Source: Klenkia sesuvii (lineage in GTDB: Bacteria; Actinomycetota; Actinomycetes; Mycobacteriales; Geodermatophilaceae). Taken from it: 64,000 nt of DNA. Every line of letters begins with the position of its first letter. Position 1 is the stretch's first letter. Made by a program: the position numbers and the translations under genes. The stretch is from assembly GCF_037083825.1 (NCBI RefSeq), contig NZ_JBAPLU010000015.1, positions 1-64,000 on the forward strand, read 5' to 3'. The notes beneath the pieces are model-generated. The model did no database searches. It was given only the letters and a program-made list of their open reading frames with translations, and was not told the DNA's origin. Shown in pieces: positions 26,397-33,926 of the stretch.

Positions 26397-27971
26397 GTGG
26401 ACGACGTCTCGGCCATCCTGCTGGCCGTCCTGCTCGGCGGGGTGGCCGCCGGCCTGCTGCGGCTCCCCCCGCTGCTGGGCTTCCTGGCCGCCGGGTTCGT
26501 GCTCCACCCCCTCGGCGTGCAGGCCCCACCGGAGCTCGGCACCGTCGCCGACCTCGGCGTCACCATCCTGCTGTTCGGCGTCGGCCTGAAGATCGACCTC
26601 CGCTCCCTGGTGCGCAAGGAGGTCTGGCTGACCTCCAGCCTGCACGCGCTCATCAGCACGGCGGTCACCGCCGGGCTGCTGAGTCTGCTCGCCGTCCTCG
26701 GGGTGGGGCTGGCCGTCGACGGCGGGCCCCGGGCCTGGCTGCTCATCGGGTTCGCGCTCTCGTTCTCCAGCACCGTCTTCGTGGTCAAGGTGCTCGAGGA
26801 GCGCGGGGCGACCCAGACGCTCACCGGCCGGCTGGCGATCGGCGTCCTCGTCGTCCAGGACCTGCTCGCCGTGGTCTTCCTCGCCGTCGCCGAGGGCACG
26901 GTGCCCAGCCCCTGGGCCGTCCTGCTCGTGCTGCTGGTCCCCGCCGCCCCGCTGCTGCGGCGGCTGCTGGGCCGGCTGGGCCACGACGAGCTGTTGCCGC
27001 TCTACGGCATCGTGCTGGCCCTGGTGCCCGGCTACGCGCTCTTCTCCGCCCTGGACGTGAAGGGCGACCTGGGGGCGCTCCTGCTGGGCATGCTGCTGGC
27101 CGGGCACCCGCGCTCGGCCGAGCTGGCCAAGTCGCTGTTCAGCATCAAGGACCTGCTGCTCGTCGGGTTCTTCGTCTCGATCGGCCTGGCCGGGCTGCCC
27201 ACGGGCGGGGAGCTGCTCATCGCCGCGGCGCTCCTGCTGCTGCTCCCGGTGCAGGCGTTCGCGTTCGTCGTCCTGTTCTACCTGGCCCGGCTGCGGCGGC
27301 GCACCGCCGTGTTCACCGCGACGGTGCTCACCAACTTCTCCGAGTTCGGGCTGATCGTGGTCGTGGCCCTGCCCGAAGACCTGCTCGACCCCGGCTGGGC
27401 GGCGCCGCTGGCCGCGGCGGTGGCGGCGTCCTTCGTGCTGCCCTCGCTGGTCGGCGACCGGCCCGACCGCCTGGTGGACGTGCTGCGGCGCTGGCTGCCC
27501 GACCGGCCCGACGACCGGCTGCACCCCGACGACCGCCCGCTGGACCTCGGCGACGCGCAGGCCGTCGTCCTGGGCATGGGGCGGGTGGGGTCGGCGGCGC
27601 ACCGTCGGCTGACCGAGGAGTACGGCCTGCCGACCATCGGCATCGAGGCCGACGCCGACCGGGTGGCGGCGTTGCGGGCCGAGGGCGTGCACCTCATCGA
27701 GGGCGACGCCACCGACCCGCGGCTGTGGGGGGAGCTCGAGCTGCACCGCGTCGAGCTCGTGCTGCTGGCCATGCCCGCCCACGACAACAACCTGGCCACG
27801 CTCACCCGGCTGCGCGCCCACGGGTTCACCGGCACCGTCGCTGCGGTCACCCAGTTCGACGACGACCTGGCCGAGGTGCTCGCCGAGGGGGCCGACCTCG
27901 GGCTGCAGCTGTACGAGGGCGCCGGGGCCGAGCTGGCCGACCGCGCCGTCCGCCGCCGTCCGGCCGGGTAG
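26397..27971 (+). CDS. monovalent cation:proton antiporter, CPA2/KefB type, with TrkA-N domain
   Basis: A 524-residue protein. Residues 1-370 hold about twelve membrane helices with LPPLLGFLAAGFVLHPLGV, LLFGVGLKIDLRSL, FSLSFSSTVFVVKVLEERG-like helix 5 and KGDLGALLLGMLLAGHP. Residues ~385-510 are a TrkA-N/RCK Rossmann domain (VVLGMGRVGSAAHRRL) that would bind nucleotide and gate transport. KefB/KefC-type exchangers export K+ for H+, often in response to electrophile stress. The start is GTG 26397 with GAGAGGG before it. A dyad repeat and a GGGGCC-rich tract follow. Confidence 0.9.
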   Translation: MDDVSAILLAVLLGGVAAGLLRLPPLLGFLAAGFVLHPLGVQAPPELGTVADLGVTILLFGVGLKIDLRSLVRKEVWLTSSLHALISTAVTAGLLSLLAVLGVGLAVDGGPRAWLLIGFALSFSSTVFVVKVLEERGATQTLTGRLAIGVLVVQDLLAVVFLAVAEGTVPSPWAVLLVLLVPAAPLLRRLLGRLGHDELLPLYGIVLALVPGYALFSALDVKGDLGALLLGMLLAGHPRSAELAKSLFSIKDLLLVGFFVSIGLAGLPTGGELLIAAALLLLLPVQAFAFVVLFYLARLRRRTAVFTATVLTNFSEFGLIVVVALPEDLLDPGWAAPLAAAVAASFVLPSLVGDRPDRLVDVLRRWLPDRPDDRLHPDDRPLDLGDAQAVVLGMGRVGSAAHRRLTEEYGLPTIGIEADADRVAALRAEGVHLIEGDATDPRLWGELELHRVELVLLAMPAHDNNLATLTRLRAHGFTGTVAAVTQFDDDLAEVLAEGADLGLQLYEGAGAELADRAVRRRPAG

Positions 27972-27999
27972 CCCGTCCGCCGTCCGTCACCCCCCGGGG

Positions 28000-28060
28000 G
28001 GCATGGGAGCCCATGCACCCGGTGACGGGGCTCGTCTCCGGGTGCATGGGCTCCCATGCC
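28000..28060. repeat. 61-nt dyad repeat, copy 2
   Basis: The two 21-nt arms (28000-28020 and 28040-28060) are perfect reverse complements, extendable to 23 bp, around a short loop. Arm sequence and 61-nt length match the element at 23111-23171, while the loop differs. It is again placed between convergent genes (antiporter and FtsX permease), about 30 bases after the antiporter stop. Confidence 0.85.
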
Positions 28061-28164
28061 GGGGCCGGGGCCGGGGCCGGGCCGGGGCCGGGCCGGGGCC
28101 GGGGGGCGCGGCCGGGGCAGGGCCGGGGCCGCGGCCGGGGCCGGGGCCGGGGGCCGGGGTGGGG
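28061..28164 (+). repeat. GGGGCC-rich low-complexity tract
   Basis: About 100 bases composed almost wholly of GGGGCC, GGGCC and small variants on the plus strand, starting at the end of the dyad repeat and running to the stop codon of the FtsX permease. Many runs of four or more G make G-quadruplex formation plausible. It does not encode a supported protein on either strand. Copy number probably varies by slippage, so it is also a likely assembly-error site. Confidence 0.8.
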
Positions 28165-30618
28165 TCACCCCGCGATGGCGGCCACCGGGGGTGTGCGGGC
28201 GGCCCGGCGGGCGGGCAGCACGCTGGCCAGCAGTCCGGCTGCCGTGGCGACGACCACGATGGCGCCCACCTGCAGCCACGGGATCGACACCACGGTGCCG
28301 TCGGCCGACAGCGAACCGAGCACCGACGCGGCCCCCACCAGGCCGTAGCCGCCGCCGAGCAGCACCCCGATGACCGCGGCCACCCCGGCGACCAGCACCG
28401 CCTCCCAGGCCAGCAGCCCGCGCAGCTGCCCGCGGGTCAGGCCCAGCGCCCGCAGCAGGCCGCTCTCCTGGCGCCGCTCGACCACCGACAGGGCCAACGT
28501 GTTGCCCACCCCGATCAGCGCGATGAGGACGGCGACGCCCAGCAGGCCGGTCACCACGAGCAGCAGGGTGTCCACCACGTCGTCCAGGGCGGCCCGCTCG
28601 CTGGCGATGCCGCTGACGTACGCCGTCGGGACGGCGGTGCCGGCGACCTCGGTGATCTCCTCGACGACGGTGGTGGGTTCGGCGGTGTCGGCCAGCCGCA
28701 ACCAGATGGAGCCGACGACGGCCTCGGGGTCCAGGGCGGTCAGCTCGACGCCGGTCAGCCGTGGGGTGTCGACGTCGTCACTGCCCAGCACGGCGGTCAG
28801 CGTCAGTGCCCGGTCGCCGGCGGTCAGCTCCACCCGGTCCCCGGCGGCCAGGCCGAACTGGTCGGCCAGGAACGGCGGCAGCACGACCTCGCCCAGGGCG
28901 GGCAGCGGCTGGTCGGTGGCCGAGCGCAGCACCGGCAGGGTGGCGGGGACGTCGTAGCCCTCGGCCTGCCACGCCTCACCGCCGGGGAAGGTCACCTGAC
29001 CGGCCGTGATCTCGACACCCTGCTGCACGCCGTCGACGGCTTCCAGCTGGGCCAGCAGCGAGGCCGGCAGCCCCGCGTTCGCCTCCTGCACGACGACGTC
29101 GGTGGGGTAGGCGGCGTCCAGGCCGGCGGCGGCGGTGGCCCGGGTGGATGCGGCGCCGACCACCATGGCCGTCGTCAGCGTCACGCCGATGACCAGGGCG
29201 GTCGCGGTGGCCGCCGTCCGGCGCGGGTTGCGGGTGGCGTTGCCGGCCGCCAGGCGGCCGGGCACACCGCCCACCCGACCGAGCAACCGGCCGGCGGCGG
29301 CGACCACCGGGGGGACGGCGCGCTGGGCGAGCAGCACCGCGCCCAGGAAGCTCAGCGCGCCACCGGGCAGCGCCGCGAGCACCTCCCCGGCCGAGGCCCC
29401 CCACAGCAGCAGCGCGACACCGGGGCCGAACATGAGCAGCCCGACGACGAGGCGCACCACACCCGGTCGCGAGCGCAGCGGCGCGGGGTCGGTGGGCCGC
29501 AGCGCGGCGAGCGGGGCGACCCGGGTGGCCGCCCGGGCCGGGGCCAGCGCGGCGACCACCGTGGTCACCAGGCCGACGACGACGCCGGCGGCGACGGCGA
29601 CCCAGGGCACCGAGACCCCCGAGAGCGGGATGGGCGAGTCCAGGCTGGCGGCCAGCGCGGAGACCCCGGCGGCCAACCCGATGCCGCCGAGCACGCCGAG
29701 CACCGAGGCCGCCAGCCCGGTGAGCGCGGCCTCCCCGAGCACGCTGCGCCGGAGCTGGGCGGACGTGGCGCCGACGCAGCGCAGCAGCGCGAGCTCGCGG
29801 GTCCGCTGGGCCAGCAGGACGGCGAAGGTGTTGGCGATGACCAGCCCGGCGACCAGGACGGCGACGGTGGCGAAGACCAGCAGGACGACGGTCAGGGCGT
29901 CGGAACCCCCGGTGAGGGCGGCGGCCTCCTCCTCGGCCCGCTCGGTGCCGGTGGTCAACCGGGTCATGCGGGTCTCGTACGCCATCTGGAGGGCGGTCGG
30001 GTCCGGGTCGCCGGCGATCAGCAGCTCGGTGGAGGTCGCGCCCCACTGCTCGGCCTGGTCGGGGGTGACGAAGCCCTGCGAGAACAGCCCGCCGGTGATC
30101 GACCCCGAGAGGTCGACCAGGCCGGTGACGGTCAGGTCGCCGGTGATCTCGGTGCCCGCGGCGTCGTAGGTGGTGAACGGCAGGACGTCGCCCACCGCGA
30201 CGTCCGAGCCCGTGGACAGCGCGATCTGGCCGGGTCCGGTCGGGAAGGTGCCGGCGGTCAGCTGCTGCCAGCGGAGCGCGGGCGCCTCGGCCACGGCGCC
30301 GATCGACACGTAGCGGGCGCCGGTCGCACCGGGCAGGACGGTCTGCAACGAGGTGTCCCACTGCGGGGCGACGGCGGTGACGCCGGGGACGGCGGCGACG
30401 GCGTCGGCCAGGCCGGCCAGGGGCTCGCCGTCGGTGGAGGACAGCACGTAGTCGGTGCCGGTGTACTCGGCGCCGACGGCGTCGAGCACGGTGGACTTGG
30501 CGGTCTGGTTGAGCACCAGGGTGGCGACGACGAACGCGACGGCGATGACGATCGCGGTCATGGAGGCGACCAGCCGGCCGGCGTTGGCCCGCACCTGGGC
30601 CAGGAGCACGTGGTTCAC
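28165..30618 (-). CDS. FtsX-family ABC transporter permease
   Basis: An 817-residue permease with the duplicated layout of lipoprotein-export-like exporters. It has an N-terminal helix (ASMTAIVIAVAFVVATLVL), a large extracytoplasmic domain, then FtsX domains at about 245-365 (VLLVFATVAVLVAGLVIANTFAVLLAQRTRELALLRCVGA) and 690-815 (IGVGNTLALSVVERRQESGLLRALGLTRGQLRG). The GTG at 30618 follows the ATPase stop by two bases. The stop codon borders the GGGGCC tract. Substrates of such exporters include peptides, lipids and antibiotics; none can be chosen here. Confidence 0.9.
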   Translation of the reverse strand: MNHVLLAQVRANAGRLVASMTAIVIAVAFVVATLVLNQTAKSTVLDAVGAEYTGTDYVLSSTDGEPLAGLADAVAAVPGVTAVAPQWDTSLQTVLPGATGARYVSIGAVAEAPALRWQQLTAGTFPTGPGQIALSTGSDVAVGDVLPFTTYDAAGTEITGDLTVTGLVDLSGSITGGLFSQGFVTPDQAEQWGATSTELLIAGDPDPTALQMAYETRMTRLTTGTERAEEEAAALTGGSDALTVVLLVFATVAVLVAGLVIANTFAVLLAQRTRELALLRCVGATSAQLRRSVLGEAALTGLAASVLGVLGGIGLAAGVSALAASLDSPIPLSGVSVPWVAVAAGVVVGLVTTVVAALAPARAATRVAPLAALRPTDPAPLRSRPGVVRLVVGLLMFGPGVALLLWGASAGEVLAALPGGALSFLGAVLLAQRAVPPVVAAAGRLLGRVGGVPGRLAAGNATRNPRRTAATATALVIGVTLTTAMVVGAASTRATAAAGLDAAYPTDVVVQEANAGLPASLLAQLEAVDGVQQGVEITAGQVTFPGGEAWQAEGYDVPATLPVLRSATDQPLPALGEVVLPPFLADQFGLAAGDRVELTAGDRALTLTAVLGSDDVDTPRLTGVELTALDPEAVVGSIWLRLADTAEPTTVVEEITEVAGTAVPTAYVSGIASERAALDDVVDTLLLVVTGLLGVAVLIALIGVGNTLALSVVERRQESGLLRALGLTRGQLRGLLAWEAVLVAGVAAVIGVLLGGGYGLVGAASVLGSLSADGTVVSIPWLQVGAIVVVATAAGLLASVLPARRAARTPPVAAIAG

Positions 30619-30620
30619 CG

Positions 30621-31388
30621 TCAGCCGCCCAGGCCGCGCAGTGCGTCGATGACGGCGTCGGCGGTCGGGTGGTGGACCTCGCCGGCCAGCCGGCCGTCGG
30701 CCAGCAGCACCACGCGGTCGGCGTAGGCGGCGGCGACCGGGTCGTGCGTGACCATGACGACGGTCTGGCCGGTCTCGCGGACGCTGGAGCGCAGCAGCCC
30801 CAGCACCTCGGCGCCGGCGCGGCTGTCCAGGTTGCCGGTCGGCTCGTCGGCGAACACGACGTCGGGGCGGGGGAGGAGGGCGCGGGCCACGGCGACGCGC
30901 TGCTGCTGGCCGCCGGAGAGCTCGTGGGGCCGGTGGCCCAGCCGGTCGCGCAGCCCGAGCCGGGCCACGACGTCGTCCATCCAGGCCCGGTCGGGGCGCT
31001 GGCCGGCCAGCTGCAGGGGCAGGGTCATGTTCTCGGCGGCCGTGAGCACCGGCAGCAGGTTGAACGCCTGGAAGACGAACCCGATCCGCTCGCGGCGCAG
31101 CTTCGTCAGCTGGTCGTCGCGCAGCCGGGTGAGCTCGGTGTCACCCAGCCAGACCTGCCCGGTGGTGGCGGTGTCCAGGCCGGCGAGGCAGTGCATCAGC
31201 GTCGACTTGCCCGAGCCCGACGGGCCCATGATCGCGGTGAAGCGGCCGCGGTCGAAGGCGACGTCGACCCCGGCGAGGGCGTGCACGGCGGTCTCGCCCG
31301 TGCCGTAGGTCTTGCGCAGGTCGGCGGCGCGGACGGCGGCCGTGGTCGGCGGCGCCTCCCCGGGGACGGTCATCACGGGTACGGACAT
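30621..31388 (-). CDS. ABC transporter ATP-binding protein (LolD/MacB type)
   Basis: A 255-residue ATPase with Walker A MGPSGSGKSTLMHCLAGLD, signature LSGGQQQRVAVARAL, Walker B VVFADEPTGNLDS and H-loop VTHDP. The ATG at 31388 has GAGGAG six bases before it. Together with the following FtsX permease it forms a typical exporter. The 270 bases upstream hold several dyads (31461-31481, 31489-31522, 31551-31620) that could carry regulation. Confidence 0.92.
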   Translation of the reverse strand: MSVPVMTVPGEAPPTTAAVRAADLRKTYGTGETAVHALAGVDVAFDRGRFTAIMGPSGSGKSTLMHCLAGLDTATTGQVWLGDTELTRLRDDQLTKLRRERIGFVFQAFNLLPVLTAAENMTLPLQLAGQRPDRAWMDDVVARLGLRDRLGHRPHELSGGQQQRVAVARALLPRPDVVFADEPTGNLDSRAGAEVLGLLRSSVRETGQTVVMVTHDPVAAAYADRVVLLADGRLAGEVHHPTADAVIDALRGLGG

Positions 31389-31460
31389 GGCAACTCCTCG
31401 GACGGGGTTCTCGGACCGCACCCAGCCTCGCGGTGGGCGGGGTCCGCCCGCGTCGGAGCT

Positions 31461-31481
31461 GGGTCCCGACTGTCGGGACCC
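31461..31481. promoter_or_regulatory. 10-bp perfect inverted repeat upstream of ABC exporter
   Basis: GGGTCCCGAC and GTCGGGACCC are exact reverse complements around a single T. The site is 73 bases upstream of the ATPase ATG. A 21-bp compact dyad in this position looks like a dimeric repressor site. No matching regulator gene is adjacent. Confidence 0.55.
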
Positions 31482-31488
31482 TGTGCTG

Positions 31489-31522
31489 CACCCCAGGGCG
31501 GACCGCCCTCATCCCTGGGGTG
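31489..31522. repeat. nested inverted repeats, possible hairpin
   Basis: CACCCCAGGG (31489-31498) pairs with CCCTGGGGTG (31513-31522), and AGGGCGG (31495-31501) pairs with CCGCCCT (31503-31509). The two pairings share bases 31495-31498, so either one long stem or a stacked shorter pair could form. It lies between the operator-like dyad and the 70-nt palindrome. Confidence 0.5.
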
Positions 31523-31550
31523 GACTCGGCCAGCCGGACGGCGGGGTGGG

Positions 31551-31620
31551 GGTGGCCGGACATCCCTGACGGTGGCCGGCTGATGGAGCGATCGGCGACC
31601 GTGCGAGATGTGCGGCCACC
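31551..31620. repeat. 70-nt nested palindrome, copy A
   Basis: Outer arms GGTGGCCGGACATC (31551-31564) and GATGTGCGGCCACC (31607-31620) pair at 13 of 14 positions. Inner arms at 31569-31579 and 31592-31602 pair at 9 of 11. The element is the same length as, and about 80% identical to, a copy at 33667-33736 in the same orientation. It has no coding potential. Confidence 0.75.
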
Positions 31621-31659
31621 CCGGCCCGGGACCTGTAACGATCACGACGAGCCGGCCGT

Positions 31660-31883
31660 GAGGACGCCCTGGACGCGGTGGCCGAGACCTTCACGGTCGC
31701 GTGGCGCCGGCGGTCGGACACCCCAGGCGACCCCGACGAGGTGCGGCCCTGGCTCTTGGGCATCGCACGCCGGTGCCTCGCCGACATCGGGCGCAGCTCG
31801 GCACGGGCCGAGCGGTTGGGCGCCCGGCTGGCCGCGGCCTACGCCCACGTGCCGCTGCCCGACCCCGCTGCCGCGGTGGCTGG
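31660..31883 (+). pseudogene. ECF sigma factor fragment
   Basis: The frame reads EDALDAVAETFTVAWRRR, then VRPWLLGIARRCLADIGRSS and RLGARLAAAYAHVPLPD. These are regions 2.2-2.4 of an ECF sigma factor. There is no normal start (a TAA lies in frame at 31636-31638) and no region 2.1 or region 4. After about 31880 the similarity stops and a different frame takes over. It is therefore a decayed or truncated gene. It sits 40 bases after the 70-nt palindrome A. Confidence 0.65.
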
Positions 31884-32000
31884 ACCTGGAACCTGCAGTA
31901 CCTCCTCCCGGACGGCGTGCTGGCCTTCTTCCAGGCTCCCGACCTGCTGATACGGGAGCAGGTGCTGCAGATCGCTGCCCAGGTCGTGTACCAGCCCTAG
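31884..32000 (+). pseudogene. unidentified C-terminal gene fragment
   Basis: From about 31884, in a frame shifted from the sigma fragment, codons with strong G/C third positions read WNLQYLLPDGVLAFFQAPD, then LIREQVLQIAAQVVYQP and a TAG at 31998-32000. The sequence looks protein-coding but has no start of its own and I do not recognise its family. It may be the tail of another gene fused to the sigma fragment by deletion, or the same gene after a frameshift. Confidence 0.35.
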
Positions 32001-32031
32001 GGACCGGGGTGGCCGGATGTCCGGCGCCGGA

Positions 32032-33621
32032 TCAGTCGGCGAAGAGGTCGTCCGGGCCCGCGGCGGTGACCGGGACGCCATCGACCTGCCCCAGCGTGCG
32101 GGTGTCGTCGGGGACCAGGGCGCTGCCGCCCGGGCCCGTCACGACGACGGTGACCCGGGCGGTGCCGGTGCCGCGGTCGGCCACCACGCAGCGGGCCGCG
32201 GAGGCGAGGTCGGCCGGGCCGGTGCCGGCGGGGAACGCCCGCGAGCCGCACCCGCCCGTCCGGAGGGAGCCGTCGGGACGCCGGTCGGCCCAGGCGGTGC
32301 TCACCACCACCGCGCCCCCGGGCAGCGGGACGGCCAGCACCACCGCGTCGACCGGCCCGCCGACCGGAGCCGGCAGCTGCCCGGCCCACAGCAGCACGGG
32401 TGCGAGGGTCCGCGGGTCCAGCCCGGTGGGGACGGCGACCGCGGCCAGGGCGTCGTCGACGGCGGCCTGCCGGTCGCCGAGGTCGGGGGTCGACCCCCGC
32501 AGCGGCGTCAGGGCCGGTGCCCGGGCCTGCGCGTCGGCCGACCCCGCGGTGGTCACCGGGACGTCGGCGAGAGTCCGGCCCGAGAACTCCCCGACCCGCA
32601 CGACCCGCACCCGCAGGGCGGCCAGCCCGGGGTCGGGGGCGGCCAGCGACATGGCGGTGACGCCGTCGCGCGCATCGAGGGTCCGGTACACCCGCTGCAC
32701 CCCGCCCGAGGGGCCGACGACCAACCCGCTGGACACCTCGACCCCCTCGCCCGGGCCGGCCATGACGACCAGTGCGGTGTCCAGCAGGAGCGCGGGCGGG
32801 ACGTCCGGGCGCAGGACCACCGGTCGTCCCGCGGGGACGAGGTCCGCGGCGGGGGCGCCCTGCGGGGCGGTGGACCACTGGCCCTCGGTGCCCCGGTCGG
32901 TCGGACCGGTGACGAGGACCCAGCGCCGGTCCAGCAGGTCCCCGGCGAGGAGCACGTGCCGGTCGGGCACGGCGGGGGCGTCGTCGTCGTCCCAGTCGGC
33001 TGCGCGCGCCGCCTCGACGAACGCGGTGTCGGCGGCCAGGGACCCCCGGGTCGGTGCGTCCAAGCGCCCGGCAGCCGGGGCGGGTGCGTTCGGGGTCCGC
33101 AGGGAGACCACGGCCAGCGCCACGAGCACGGCCACCGCGGCCACCACCGCGGCCGGCCGTCGCCAGCGCCACGCGCGGAGGGTCCGCACCCGGGCCACTG
33201 CGGCGTCGTGGTCGAGCACCGGGGGTCGGCGGACCGCGGCGAGGGCGCCGAGGTCTGCCTCGGGCGCCCCGATCCGCGCCCGGGCCAACGCCACCGGGTC
33301 GGCGGGCAGACCTTCGTGGTCGAGCACCAGTGCCGCCCGGGCGTCGGCGTCCAGCTCGGCCAGGGCGGCAGCGGTGCGGTCGGCCGCGGCGAGGTCGGCG
33401 GGCGAGAGCCACCACGGGTCCCCGTCCTGGTCGGCCAGCCCACCTCGGGCCAGCCGGGTGCTCAGCAGTGCACGCACGGCGGTGCCGTGGTCGGCGGCGG
33501 GGGAGAGGTGGGCGAGGGCCCGGTCGACGCGGTCCTCGGCGGTCCGCCCGGCGGGCTCGAGCAGGTGCGCCACGGCGAGCAGGGGGTCGCGGTGCCGGCG
33601 CACGACCGCCCCGACGTCCAC
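32032..33621 (-). CDS. sigma-factor-like transmembrane protein
   Basis: A 529-residue protein. Residues ~5-60 (VVRRHRDPLLAVAHLLEPAG, RTAEDRVDRALAHL) resemble a degenerate sigma region 2. Residues ~84-117 (AAALAELDADARAALVLDHEGLPADPVALARARIG) resemble region 4. After a basic stretch there is one transmembrane helix at 156-174, and then ~350 residues outside the cell with no domain I recognise (two cysteines near 430-460). The order sigma-like domain, TM helix and exodomain would suit a membrane-bound regulator; this is inference. The stop lies next to a partial palindrome and the gene is flanked by the 70-nt repeats. Confidence 0.65.
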   Translation of the reverse strand: MDVGAVVRRHRDPLLAVAHLLEPAGRTAEDRVDRALAHLSPAADHGTAVRALLSTRLARGGLADQDGDPWWLSPADLAAADRTAAALAELDADARAALVLDHEGLPADPVALARARIGAPEADLGALAAVRRPPVLDHDAAVARVRTLRAWRWRRPAAVVAAVAVLVALAVVSLRTPNAPAPAAGRLDAPTRGSLAADTAFVEAARAADWDDDDAPAVPDRHVLLAGDLLDRRWVLVTGPTDRGTEGQWSTAPQGAPAADLVPAGRPVVLRPDVPPALLLDTALVVMAGPGEGVEVSSGLVVGPSGGVQRVYRTLDARDGVTAMSLAAPDPGLAALRVRVVRVGEFSGRTLADVPVTTAGSADAQARAPALTPLRGSTPDLGDRQAAVDDALAAVAVPTGLDPRTLAPVLLWAGQLPAPVGGPVDAVVLAVPLPGGAVVVSTAWADRRPDGSLRTGGCGSRAFPAGTGPADLASAARCVVADRGTGTARVTVVVTGPGGSALVPDDTRTLGQVDGVPVTAAGPDDLFAD

Positions 33622-33666
33622 CCCACGATGGTGCGCCGGTGGCCGCCGGGCGGCGAGGGCACCGGG

Positions 33667-33736
33667 GGTGGCCGGACATCGCCGACGGTGGCCGGCGGAT
33701 GAACCGGCCGGCGACCGTCATGGACGTCGGGCCACC
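33667..33736. repeat. 70-nt nested palindrome, copy B
   Basis: Outer arms at 33667-33680 and 33723-33736 pair at 12 of 14 positions; inner arms at 33685-33696 and 33707-33718 pair at 11 of 12. It starts 45 bases upstream of the sigma-like transmembrane gene. It is about 80% identical over the full 70 nt to copy A at 31551-31620, and the substitutions largely preserve pairing in the inner stem. The rest of the gap to 33926 holds a weak CGTAA-N7-TTACG dyad at 33846-33862 but no gene. Confidence 0.75.
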
Positions 33737-33926
33737 TCCGGCGAGCGGTCCCACCGGCGGGTGCTCGGCGCGCGCGAGGGGGGCCGGGGTGGTGGACTGT
33801 GGTCAGGAAATGGCCTGTTCGGCCGGTGTTCACCGCCCCAGCCTGCGTAAAGGTTGCTTACGGAGTTAGAGTCCTCGCACCGCCGTGGCCAGCAGCGCGC
33901 CGCGGCCCCAGAAGCGAGGTCACTGC

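Noticed and set aside
23111..28060. Insertion sequence bounded by the two 61-nt dyads
   Set aside because: The genes between are ordinary chromosomal genes with no transposase; each dyad is a complete hairpin by itself in a separate convergent gap.
28003..30726. 907-codon plus-strand frame across the FtsX permease
   Set aside because: Antisense to a clear permease; its composition (Gly, Gln, Arg, Asp) is typical of GC-rich shadow frames.
31684..32081. Minus-strand small proteins opposite the sigma fragment
   Set aside because: No ribosome sites or conserved motifs; the sense-strand sigma region-2 similarity explains the coding-like composition.
31551..33736. Composite transposon between palindromes A and B
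   Set aside because: The copies are direct, only about 80% identical, and no transposase or target duplication is visible. Kept as a repeat family only.
33846..33872. Promoter of the mycosporine operon (CGTAA-N7-TTACG dyad plus TAGAGT)
   Set aside because: TAGAGT could be a -10, but no acceptable -35 lies at the right spacing; evidence too weak for a promoter feature.
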